Positions 11,456 through 20,487 of a stretch of DNA of 64,000 bases are shown here, piece after piece. Below the pieces are notes generated by a model. It worked only from the letters and a program-made list of their open reading frames with translations, had not been told where the DNA came from and searched no databases. The stretch's first letter is position 1; each line of letters opens with the position of its first letter. The DNA is taken from contig CM061140.1 of assembly GCA_030789695.1 (NCBI GenBank), positions 175,422,319 through 175,486,318 of the forward strand, in the 5' to 3' direction. This DNA is from Scilla litardierei. Taxonomy: Eukaryota > Streptophyta > Magnoliopsida > Asparagales > Asparagaceae. Made by a program: the position numbers and the translations under genes.

Positions 11456-11695
11456 GCTCTACTCCTTGAAGACTAGCCATAGTGCTCTACTTCATGCGAG
11501 ATTAGCCAAGTCATTGTGCTCTACTCTACGGAGATTAGCCAATGTACTTATGAAATTGTGCTCTACTCCTTGAAGATTAGCCTTAGTGCTCTACTTCATG
11601 CGAGATTAGCCATGTCATTGTGCTCTACTCTACGGAGATTAGCCAATGTACTTATGACGTTGTGCTCTACTCTACGGAGATTAGCCAATGTATTT
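11456..11695. repeat. About 104-bp tandem repeat in the copia leader
   Basis: Units begin GCTCTACTCCTTGAAGA at 11456 and 11560, with a partial third copy. Inside each are shorter repeats of GTGCTCTACT...GATTAGCC. No coding potential. Confidence 0.8.
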
Positions 11696-12121
11696 TAAAT
11701 TTTTGAAAAATACGTTTTTCAAAAACGCTTTTCCGCTGCAAAGTACTATAAGAGTACTAACATTTGATAAAGTGAGGGAGAAATATTGAAAGTTACTCTA
11801 GATAGTGATTGGAAACATAGTGACCTTTCCGACTCTAGAGTAACATCTTCTGTAACGACTGCTTTTCATGAATCTGGATTTAATATAATATAATATATGT
11901 TTTGGTGGATTTTCTCCTCTTGTGTGGTTTTCGTCTCCGTAGATTTCATTTTCGATCGATTCGTCGTATTTTCTCGCTTCTTCCTTAGGATTGTCGATTT
12001 CGCAGTATGTCACTCGTGACGGACTTCATAACGGTCATATCTAACTGTTAGATCAAGCCTAGGAGTCTTAGGAATCGATACCGGGGCCTCGCGCTCCGTA
12101 TCGGTACTTTTCTGTGCTCAT

Positions 12122-12545
12122 TAGCCGGTGTAAGAAGGGCCACCGACCGACTAGATGACGATCCAGTCGGTCGGCAATCCTTCTTGGACCGACTAGTTAG
12201 CTTTCTAAATTTTCTCAGGAGTTACTGTTTATCGTTAGTCGGTCTAAGAACGTTGTTTGACCGACTAGGTTGCAAACTAGTCGGTCAGCAATGCTTCTTG
12301 AACCGACTAACTCATCATATTATTTTTGTATCAGTTACTGTTTACGCTTAGTCGGTCTAAGAACGTTCATCGACCGACTAGATGCTAAACTAGTCGGTCA
12401 GTACTTGTTCATGGACCGACTAACTCTAAATCCTATTTTCGTTCAGGGGTTACTGTTTACACTTAGTCGGTCTGCGTTGGTCGACCGACCGACTAGTTGC
12501 CAAACTAGTCGGTCAGTGGTTGTTCTTTGACCGACTAGTCTGTGT
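12122..12545. repeat. About 114-bp tandem array with ACCGACTAG / CTAGTCGGT palindromes
   Basis: Four diverged units with starts near 12122, 12236, 12349 and 12464. Each contains TAGTCGGTCTAAGAACGTT or a relative, then ACCGACTAG and CTAGTCGGTC as inverted half-sites. The array is repeated in the 3' LTR at 19437-19829, where it breaks off in the fourth unit. It lies just upstream of the LTR TATA box, so an enhancer role is plausible (inference). Confidence 0.85.
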
Positions 12546-12581
12546 TAAAACCCTAATTTCTGGGCAGCCGCCAGCTCAACC

Positions 12582-12589
12582 TATAAATA
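12582..12589 (+). promoter_or_regulatory. TATA box of the gypsy LTR
   Basis: TATAAATA in CCTATAAATACCCAACCC, about 40 bp after the end of the tandem array and followed by a CT-rich leader. The truncated 3' LTR lacks this box. Confidence 0.55.
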
Positions 12590-14479
12590 CCCAACCCAAT
12601 CGTTTTCTTCTTCTCCAACACGACCCTAAGCCCTAGTTTCTTCCCCTCCAAGCCCCCATCTTCCTCCAAGCTTCAATCCTTCATTTCAAACCCTAAATCC
12701 ATCATCCAATCCATCCATTCACTCTATCTACCTCTCATCTTCCCCAAAATCTCATCAAAACCCATCAAAATCCCCAAATCCCCCAAAACCCTAGTTTCCC
12801 CAAACTTCTCCAATCTTTTCCAGATCTGATCCTAGGGTTCCCCGGAGTGTTTCTTCCGCCTTCTCTTGGTAAGAAATCATTCTACCGTTGTTTTCATAAC
12901 TTATTTATAATTTTATGAAAACCCTAATTAATTTCATGTTGTTTGTTGTATGTTTCCCCAAAACAGCGATTTCCCCCGTAGATAGCATCCGTGTGACGAA
13001 GTGATCGTCAATCCCCGGTGCTAGGCAAGTGAAACTTGCCACTTAGGGTTTAGGCCATATGCTTGTTGTAGGCGTAAAAGAGGCTAGGCGACGAAATGAT
13101 ACTCGCCTTGGCGCAAATTGGGGAACTAGCTTGACAACGAAGCTAGTTCCGACTTTTAGCATGTTGCACATTCACCATGTCACGTTTACTTTCAATTAAC
13201 GGTACGCGAATATGTTCATGTCATTGCATTTCGCCTGTCACGTTTAATTTAATTAACTGTACGCAAATAAATTGTCATGACCTCGCATTCTTTAGTGTTG
13301 CTGTGATTGCGTAGCTTTGCTACAATGTTGTGTTCCTGGCTCGTGTTCCAGAAGCGGGCCATGTGTTGGTTGATAGCCAATGCCCGAATTGCGTGTTCCG
13401 GCTAGGTGTTCCCTACGCCATACTTGTGTTCCTGGCTCGTGACCAGAAGCGAGCATAATGAGTTGGAAACCCCAACGCTCGATGTAATGAATTGTGAACT
13501 AAGAATGCGAGCTCAATGTGCGGGGCAACCTCAGGCTCACTAGATGAGCTCAATGTGCGGGGACCCCAGGCTCCATATCGTGTGAGTATTGGGTAGTGTT
13601 TAGTGCCGATCGGTCTGAAATGCTATGCCATTCAGCGAATGGCATAAACACCTACAAAATGTGAATTGATTGAATTGATAGTAGCTTGGCTACTCTTGTC
13701 TTGTCCCGATAAATTGTTCCCTTGTAAAAATTGTCTTGCCATGATTTAATTGTGCATTCATGTTATAACTGCCATGTCATGCATACTAAACTGCTAGGTT
13801 GCTAGATGCCTCACTTTCAGTTTCCTTGCCCAAGTCTTTTTAGACTTGCTGACATGTGCCCCTTTACTCTGTTGGGTGACACATGTTAGAACCTGAGCCC
13901 GAGTACCTCGTTGAGGACGAGGTGTTTGCTGACGCCGAGCCCGAGCCCGTGTTTGACGGGGAGTACGTGGACACTGGGGACCAGTCCTAGTGTCTTCGTT
14001 GTGCTTTACTTTTGTTTAGACAGTTGTTTTGTTATCGGTGCGTAGCACCTATGCCTTGTTGTTGTCGTATTCTTTTGTTGGCCTTGTTCTGGGCCTTGGA
14101 CTCTTTTCTTTTAGCCTGGTGGCTCTTCTGGATGTTGGACTTTTGTTGATGTTGGACAATTTGTGAGATGTGGAATTTTATTTCAGTCTCTCCTTGTGTT
14201 ATTATTGTTATTCTGTTGTGGTTACAGGGACCTGTTTATGTATTGTGGACGCTTATCGGGTTTGGGGCTTCACAGATCCACTCTCGTGCGGACCTTTTCA
14301 CGTCTCGCCTCCATTTTAGGGAAGCGGGTCGTGACAGGTTTTAGTGGTGGCCCATGCAGGTCCTTCTGTAACTGCGATTTTTGGGATAGCGATAATAATA
14401 TTAGAATGTCCAATAAATTAAGTTCGACGTCCGAGTCATAAGCTATGAGTCTAATCTGATTCGTTTTCTGTGTCACTAG

Positions 14480-15286
14480 ATGGCAGGAAGGCGTTTCACC
14501 CGTGGTTGGGGCAGTGGTGCGCTCCCTCATGATGAGGAGCCTGAGCGAGAACCCACCAGCGGTGAGATGATGCGGATGATGCTGCAGATGATGCAAGTGC
14601 AGCAGGGCGTGCTTTTGCAAGTCCAGAATGCTCCACTTGCTCGAGCTGCCCGGGCTCTTCCGGATGCCCCTCGCTCTGAGCCAGGAGCGAAGCAATTTCG
14701 GGAGCTGGGTCCCGCATATTTTGATGGTTCTGAGGGTCCTCTGGCTGCCGATGAGTGGATTCGGAACGTCGAGGACAATCTGAAGATGGCCAAGATCACC
14801 CCGGCTGGATGGGTTGATTTGGCGAAGAGGCAGCTCAAGGATAACGCCAGGAATTGGTGGGATGCGGAAGAGAAGTTGTTGGTGGAGCCGATAGCTTGGG
14901 CTACCTTCAAAGCCAGATTTGAGGGTGAGTTCTTCCCGAAGGCTGCCAAGGAGGAGATGCTGCAGCGTTTTATCGATCTGAAGCAGGGGAACTCGTCGGT
15001 GGACATGTATCACCAAGAGTTCATGAGGCTTAGTCGGTTTGCGCCGAAGATGGTGCAGGACGCTGAGGAGAGAGCTCAGAGGTTCCTGCAGGGGCTTGCT
15101 TCAGAGCTCCAGAGCTTTGTGACCTCTTCTGACCGGGAATCTTATCAGAAGGTTCTGGTCGCTGCCAAGAGGCAGGAGCTGCTCGTGAACCAAAGGAGGG
15201 GGTCTGTTGTTGGTGCTGGGAAGAGGCCTGTGGAACAGGCGAGAGCTGTGGTTAGACCTGGATTCAGGCCTAATCAGTCCGCTTAG
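14480..15286 (+). CDS. Gypsy gag (capsid region), ending at an in-frame stop
   Basis: 268 residues from ATG 14480. It has the plant chromovirus gag (Retrotrans_gag) pattern: FDGSEGPLAADEWIRNVEDN, then WWDAEEKLL, then ARFEGEFFPKAAKEEMLQRF and FMRLSRFAP. Gag packages the element RNA in cytoplasmic particles. A TAG at 15284-15286 separates capsid from the nucleocapsid knuckle, which follows in the same frame, so it is probably a single point mutation; readthrough cannot be excluded, although the context is not a classic leaky one. Confidence 0.9.
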   Translation: MAGRRFTRGWGSGALPHDEEPEREPTSGEMMRMMLQMMQVQQGVLLQVQNAPLARAARALPDAPRSEPGAKQFRELGPAYFDGSEGPLAADEWIRNVEDNLKMAKITPAGWVDLAKRQLKDNARNWWDAEEKLLVEPIAWATFKARFEGEFFPKAAKEEMLQRFIDLKQGNSSVDMYHQEFMRLSRFAPKMVQDAEERAQRFLQGLASELQSFVTSSDRESYQKVLVAAKRQELLVNQRRGSVVGAGKRPVEQARAVVRPGFRPNQSA

Positions 15287-15611
15287 TTTAAGAGGCCAGG
15301 AGGGCCTATTCTGAAGACTTGCCATTTCTGCGGCAAGCCTGGCCACATCAAGGATCAGTGTCGGAATTTTTTGGGCCAGCGCCTGGTTTGCGGTGATGCT
15401 TCTCATATCGCGAAGGATTGTCGGCATGCGGGTCCAATGCGGAGGGCTCCTGTTGCAGCTCAGCCGTTGCAGCAGCGAGCGTCTGTTCCTGCTGGGCGTG
15501 GAGCGGCTCTTGTTCCACAGGGGCAGGCTTTTCGGCAGGCTGTTCCGCCGAGGAGGCAGGCATTTCTGATGACCGCTGTGGAGAACGAGGCTGTGGATGA
15601 GGTTATCGCAG
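15287..15611 (+). CDS. Gypsy gag nucleocapsid/linker region
   Basis: Same frame as gag after the TAG. It reads a CCHC knuckle, CHFCGKPGHIKDQC, and then a second knuckle-like motif LVCGDASHIAKDC that lacks its first cysteine (Arg is there instead). A proline/alanine/glutamine-rich linker follows to EVIAG. This frame closes at 15652 unless the segment 15612-15724 is removed, in which case it continues straight into protease. Confidence 0.75.
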
Positions 15612-15724
15612 GTAATCCTCAATCTAGCTGTCATTTTCCGAGCTGGTTTTGATTGTTTGATTGTGTTGTTTGCTTGAACATGGTTGTTTGCTAGACTAGT
15701 GTTTGATTGTTAATTGCTTGTTAG
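15612..15724 (+). other. Candidate intron 1 in the gypsy polyprotein
   Basis: 113 nt, GTAATC...TTGTTAG, U-rich, with in-frame stops. Removing it joins codon phase 1 to phase 1 and gives the protein junction [23 protein letters not shown], which is what chromovirus polyproteins read at the start of protease. The length is not a multiple of three, so only exact splicing restores frame. Confidence 0.7.
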
Positions 15725-18144
15725 GTTTGGTGTTGGTGTGCACATTTCCTGCACGAGTCCTCTTTGACTCTGGTGCATCGATGTGCATTATTTCTCGAAG
15801 CTTCGTGGAGAGGCATTCCTTGTCGACGTCCCCTCTCCCCAAGAGTTGGAATATCGTTACAGGGAATGGTGTGGTCTCGGTGCATCGTGGTTGCAATTCT
15901 TGCTCGTTGGTGGTCTGTGGACATGAGCTTTTCGCTGATTTCATTGTCCACGACATCATCAACTATGATGCAGTTCTTGGGATGGACTGGCTGGCGAGCT
16001 TCTATGCTACGATTGACTGCAGGAGGAAGAAGGTGGTGTTCGAGATTCCCGGACATCCAGTATTTGAGTTCAGTCGTGGTAGCAGTTCGCTTGGTCCTGT
16101 CAGATTTCGGGCCAGGCCGGTGGAGGCTGTGGCTATGCAGTTGGAGCTGGAGTGGCCAGCTGTGGTGCGTGATTTTGGCGATGTCTTCCCCGAGGAGATG
16201 TCTGGTTTGCCGCCTGATCGAGCTTTGGAATTTTCTATCGATCTTCTTCCAGGTGCGCAGCCGATTTCGAAGGCGCCGTATCGTATGGCACCTGCAGAGT
16301 TGGAGGAGTTGCGGAAGCAGTTGGATGAGCTTTTGCAGAAGGGTTATATTAATCCTAGCGTGTCTCCGTGGGGAGCACCGGTGTTGTTGGTTAAGAAGAA
16401 GGATGGTTCGCGTCGTATGTGCGTGGACTATCGGGAGTTGAATGCGGTGACCATTAAGAATAAATACCCGTTGCCTCGCATCGATGATATTTTTGATCAG
16501 CTTGGAGGTTCGCGGGTGTTTTCTAAATTGGATTTGAGGAGTGGTTACCAACAGTTGAAGGTGAAGAAGGGAGATGTTCCGAAGACAGCGTTCAGGACGA
16601 AGTATGGACACTATGAGTTCGTGGTTATGCCTTTCGGCGTAACTAACGCGCCCGCAGTTTTCATGAATCTGATGAACCTGATTTTCTACGACTTTTTGGA
16701 TAAGTTTGTCGTTATCTTTATTGACGACATTCTGATCTATTCGAAGTCGGAGGAAGAGCATGCCTCGCACTTAAGGACGGTGTTGGAGTTTTTGAGGAAG
16801 CATCGTTTGTATGCTAAGTTTTCGAAGTGCGAGTTTTGGCTGGATAGGGTTGCTTTTCTCGGGCATGTGGTGACTGGAGATGGTATCTCAGTGGATCCCG
16901 AGAAGATTAGGGCCATCAGGGAGTGGCCTGTTCCGTCGTCTGCGTCTGAGATTCGGAGTTTTCTTGGACTTGCTGGTTATTATCGGCGATTCATTAAGGA
17001 CTTTTCTCGTATTGCTGAGCCGATGACCAGGTTGACGCGGAAGGATGTTGCTTTTGCTTGGTCGGGTGATTGTGAGAGTGCTTTTGGTATTCTGAAGGAG
17101 AGGTTGACGACTGCCCCTATTTTGGTTGTGCCTGATCGCAGCGGTGGATTTGAGATCTTTTGCGATGCTTCTGGCAAGGGTCTCGGTTGTGTGTTGCATC
17201 AGCACGGGCACGTTGTGGCGTATGCGTCTCGTCAGCTTAAGGTTCATGAGAAGAATTACCCGACGCATGACTTGGAGTTGGCTGCTGTTGTGTTTGCTCT
17301 TAAGATTTGGAGGCACTTCCTGCTGAGTGAGAAAGTGAAGATTTTCACCGATCACAAAAGCTTGAAGTATATTTTCACTCAGAAGGAGCTCAACATGCGA
17401 CAGCGTCGATGGTTGGAGCTTATGGCGGATTACGAGATTGATTTGCAGTATCACCATGGCAAGGTGAATGTGGTTCCGGATGCGTTGAGTAGGCTTCCAG
17501 CGGTGATGATTTTGACCTCGCAGTGGAGATTGCAGCAGGATTTTTGCGAGTCTGGTGTGGAGATTGTTCTTCCTGGAGAGGCCTCGTCGTTGATGTACAT
17601 GCAGGTACAGTCGACGATCGTGGATCGGATTAAGGCTGGCCAGGCTGAGGATCCGAAGCTGGTGAGGATTCGGGAGATGGTGGAAGCCGGTCTGCGGACT
17701 GACTTTTTGATTCATGAGGATGGCTCGCTGAGGTTTGGAGCCAGGTTGTGTGTGCCTGCTGGGGATATCAGAGAGGAGCTGATGGTGGAGGCACACAGTT
17801 CGCCGTATTCTGTGCATCCTGGTGGCACCAAGATGTACCAGGATCTTCGTCTGAATTATTGGTGGCATGGTATGAAGAGGAGTGTGGCTCGGAGTGTAGC
17901 CAAGTGCTTGGTTTGCCAGCAAGTGAAGGCGGAGCATCAGCGTACGGCCGGGTTGCTACAACCGCTTCCGATTCCGGAGTGGAAGTGGCAACACATCACT
18001 ATGGATTTCGTGACTGGACTACCTCGGAGTCCGAAGCAGAATGACGCGATTTGGGTGATCGTAGATCGATTGACCAAATCTGCGCACTTTATTCCGTTCC
18101 GAGTAGGACAGTCCACTGAGGCGCTAGCAAGGAGATATATGGAG
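15725..18144 (+). CDS. Gypsy pol: protease, reverse transcriptase, RNase H, integrase N-terminal part
   Basis: One long open frame. Protease active site LFDSGAS is near 15760. Reverse transcriptase carries [42 protein letters not shown] and the catalytic FIDDILIYS at about 16717-16743. RNase H has [18 protein letters not shown] and [13 protein letters not shown]. Integrase has its zinc-binding [11 protein letters not shown] and CLVCQQVK, then the first catalytic Asp in TMDFVTGLP. The frame breaks off at RRYME, where a second GT-AG gap begins. Protein made from it would cut the polyprotein, copy the RNA and start integration. Confidence 0.92.
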
Positions 18145-18216
18145 GTAGAATTCTTTTACTCTCCGTTTTTATTTCCTTTTCCTAGTTTGGATAGTGATGT
18201 AACGTGAATCGTGCAG
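18145..18216 (+). other. Candidate intron 2 in the gypsy integrase
   Basis: 72 nt, GTAGAATTC...CGTGCAG, U-rich, phase 0, with an in-frame TGA. Removing it gives ARRYME-EVVQLLGVP, an uninterrupted integrase core. It lies between the first and second catalytic Asp of the integrase. Confidence 0.7.
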
Positions 18217-19119
18217 GAGGTTGTGCAACTTCTTGGAGTCCCCGTGAGTATCGTGTCTGACAGAGACACGAGGTTCACATCTCAGTTCTGGCAGAGTTTG
18301 CAGAAGAGCTTGGGTACGCGTCTGAGTTTCAGCACGGCGTACCATCCGCAGACGGATGGCCAGTCCGAGAGGACGATTCAGATTTTGGAAGACATGCTGA
18401 GGGCGTGCATGTTGGATTTCAAGGGTTCGTGGGAGGACCATCTACATTTGGTGGAGTTTTCCTACAACAACAGCTTCCAGGCGAGTATTGGCATGGCGCC
18501 TTTCGCCGCTCTTTATGGGAGGAAATGTCGATCGCCATTAAGTTGGGATGACGTTGGTGATCGGGAGTTGTTGGGACCTGAGATGATCGTGGAGGCCGTG
18601 GAGATCGTCAGGAATATTCGGGAGAGGTTGAGAATTGCTCAGGACCGTTTTAAGCATTGGGCGGATGCTAAACGTCGTCCTTTGGAGTTTCAGCCGGGCG
18701 ACCTTGTGTTCTTGAAGATTTCCCCGAATCGTGGTGTGATTCGTTTTGGGAAGCGTGGAAAGTTGAGCCCGCGATACATTGGACCGTTTGACGTTTTGGA
18801 GAGGGTTGGCGAGGTAGCTTATCGCTTGGCCTTGCCGCCATCTTTGGAAGGAGTTCACAATGTTTTCCATGTGTCGCAGCTTCGTCGATACATTAGCGAT
18901 CCGTCTCATGCGGTGGATTTTTCGGAGATTACCGTTCGCCCCGATATGACGTATGACCAGTATCCGGTGCAGATTCTGGACAGGCGTCAGAAATCGTTTC
19001 GGAACAAGATTGTCAATCTTGTGAGGGTGATATGGCGACACGGTTCACCTGGAGAGTCTACTTGGGAGAATGAGGATGAGATGCGAGAGCGTTTCCCACT
19101 TTTGTTTCCGGACTCGTGA
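18217..19119 (+). CDS. Gypsy integrase C-terminal part with chromodomain-like tail
   Basis: Begins EVVQLLGVPVSIVSDRDTRF with the second catalytic Asp (SDRD), followed by the YHPQTDGQSERTIQ block carrying the catalytic Glu, then GPFDVLERVGEVAYRLALPP and VFHVSQLRRY typical of the gypsy integrase C-terminus. The last 60 residues (PVQILDRRQKSFRNK through WRHGSPGESTWENEDEM) match the chromodomain-like tail of plant Tekay chromoviruses, which is thought to steer integration to chromatin. Stop at 19117-19119. Confidence 0.92.
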   Translation, partial: EVVQLLGVPVSIVSDRDTRFTSQFWQSLQKSLGTRLSFSTAYHPQTDGQSERTIQILEDMLRACMLDFKGSWEDHLHLVEFSYNNSFQASIGMAPFAALYGRKCRSPLSWDDVGDRELLGPEMIVEAVEIVRNIRERLRIAQDRFKHWADAKRRPLEFQPGDLVFLKISPNRGVIRFGKRGKLSPRYIGPFDVLERVGEVAYRLALPPSLEGVHNVFHVSQLRRYISDPSHAVDFSEITVRPDMTYDQYPVQILDRRQKSFRNKIVNLVRVIWRHGSPGESTWENEDEMRERFPLLFPDS

Positions 19120-19165
19120 ATTTTTGGAAATTCCGAGGACGGAATTTTTCTTAAGTTGGGGAGGA

Positions 19166-19829
19166 TGTAACGACTGCTTTTCATGAATCTGGATTTAATA
19201 TAATATAATATATGTTTTGGTGGATTTTCTCCTCTTGTGTGATTTTCGTCTCCGTAGATTTCATTTTCGATCGATTCGTCGTATTTTCTCGCTTCTTCCT
19301 TAGGATTGTCGATTTCGAAGTATGTCACTCGTGACGGACTTCATAACGGTCATATCTAACTGTTAGATCAAGCCTAGGAGTCTTAGGAATCGATACCGGG
19401 GCCTCGCGCTCCGTATCGGTACTTTTCTGTGCTCATTAGCCGGTGTAAGAAGGGCCACCGACCGACTAGATGACGATCCAGTCGGTCGGCAATCCTTCTT
19501 GGACCGACTAGTTAGCTTTCTAAATTTTCTCAGGAGTTACTGTTTATCGTTAGTCGGTCTAAGAACGTTGGTTGACCGACTAGGTTGCAAACTAGTCGGT
19601 CAGCAATACTTCTTGAACCGACTAACTCATCATATTATTTTTGTATCAGTTACTGTTTACTCTTAGTCGGTCTAAGAACGTTCATCGACCGACTAGATGC
19701 TAAACTAGTCGGTCAGTACTTGTTCATGGACCGACTAACTCTAAATCCTATTTTCGTTCAGGGGTTACTGTTTACACTTAGTCGGTCTGAGTTGGTCGAC
19801 CGACCGACTAGTTGCCAAACTAGTCGGTC
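19166..19829 (+). repeat. Truncated 3' LTR of the gypsy element
   Basis: Matches 11851-12514 without indels and with about six substitutions, then stops inside the tandem array. The remaining 1.8 kb, including the TATA box, is missing. The purine tract TTAAGTTGGGGAGGA (19151-19165) abuts its start. Confidence 0.9.
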
Positions 19830-19962
19830 TTCAATATTTTTTGAAAGTAACTTATCAAATATAATATAATTTCAAGTGGGAGTTATATTTTAAGAATTTT
19901 ATGCAATGTGTTTTTGATCGAACCTTCGGTTTTTATGTCTTTTGCAGCATTTTAAAAGTAAA

Positions 19963-20487
19963 ATGTCTTCCGCTTCAAAGAATATCGTCGCTGAGTTAAA
20001 CAAAGGTGAAAAACTCAACGGCGATAATTACAAACTTTGGTCCATTAAGATACAATACGTTCTAGAGGAGCAAGAAGTGCTCGAAACTCTAAAGAACGTT
20101 ATGATTGAACCGGAGTTGGGCACTACGGCCCAACACCGAAGAGACAATGAAGCTTTTGATGCTTGGTCTCGGAAGAATAAGATAGCGCGCATTACGTTAT
20201 TAAGCAGTATGGCTGATGACATAATGCGCATCTTCCGAGAACATGACCTAGCCATGGACATATGGTCCAAGCTAGAGGAGAAGTTCGGTGGCACATCGGT
20301 GTCCAAACTTCGCGCCTTAACTATAAAGTTCGATACATATAAGAAACGTCCAGATCATTCCATGGGGAAACATCTGCGACATATGGCGAACCTTATATCA
20401 GAGTTAAAGGACGCCGGTCATGTGCTCACGGATGAGCAACAAATCCAAGCAGTCATACGTTCCCTACCAAATGGTGGGACCAAATGA
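19963..20487 (+). pseudogene. Inner copia gag, frameshifted
   Basis: From ATG 19963 (MSSASKNIVAELNKGEKLNG): a UBN2-type copia gag with NYKLWSIKIQYVLEEQEV, then WSKLEEKFGG and LRALTIKFDTYK. The frame ends at TGA 20485-20487 within the SLPNG block. The expected continuation (MKMHLTHNESIKTFSDVSKH) lies in another frame that overlaps by a few bases, so a small indel has split gag near 20475-20487. Gag would form the particle that packages element RNA. Confidence 0.85.

Larger units (their letters stand above)
11851..14336 (+). repeat. 5' LTR of the gypsy element (2.49 kb)
   Basis: Termini TGTAACGAC and GTCGTGACA are inverted copies with one mismatch. It contains a 114-bp tandem array (12122-12545) and a TATA box (TATAAATA, 12582-12589), followed by a leader rich in CCCTAA-like sequence. 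The sequence after 14336 (GGTTTTAGTGGTGGCC) is not a recognisable initiator-Met primer site, so the right limit rests on the inverted termini alone. Confidence 0.75.
11851..19829 (+). mobile_element. Ty3-gypsy chromovirus (Tekay/Del-like), innermost layer
   Basis: Full 5' LTR 11851-14336 (TGTAACGAC...GTCGTGACA), gag from 14480, pol with domain order protease, reverse transcriptase, RNase H, integrase, then a chromodomain-like tail ending at 19119. A polypurine tract lies at 19151-19165, then a 3' LTR reduced to its first 664 bp (19166-19829). The shared 664 bp differ at about six positions, so it is young. TCTTC flanks the left (11846-11850) and occurs at 19828-19832, overlapping the broken LTR end by two bases. 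The order and tail place it with chromoviruses. Two GT-AG gaps interrupt pol. Confidence 0.92.

Noticed and set aside
14270..17937. Long minus-strand frames (14270-15016, 15721-16770, 16888-17937) of 248-349 codons
   Set aside because: They lie antisense to gypsy gag and pol, which have clear family motifs. Low stop density on the opposite strand follows from the codon bias of pol. No motif in the antisense products.
15612..18216. The two gypsy gaps as plain frameshifts or random insertions
   Set aside because: Both have exact GT...AG ends at conserved protein junctions and plant-intron base composition. Two random insertions meeting these conditions is unlikely, so introns are preferred, though RNA evidence is lacking.
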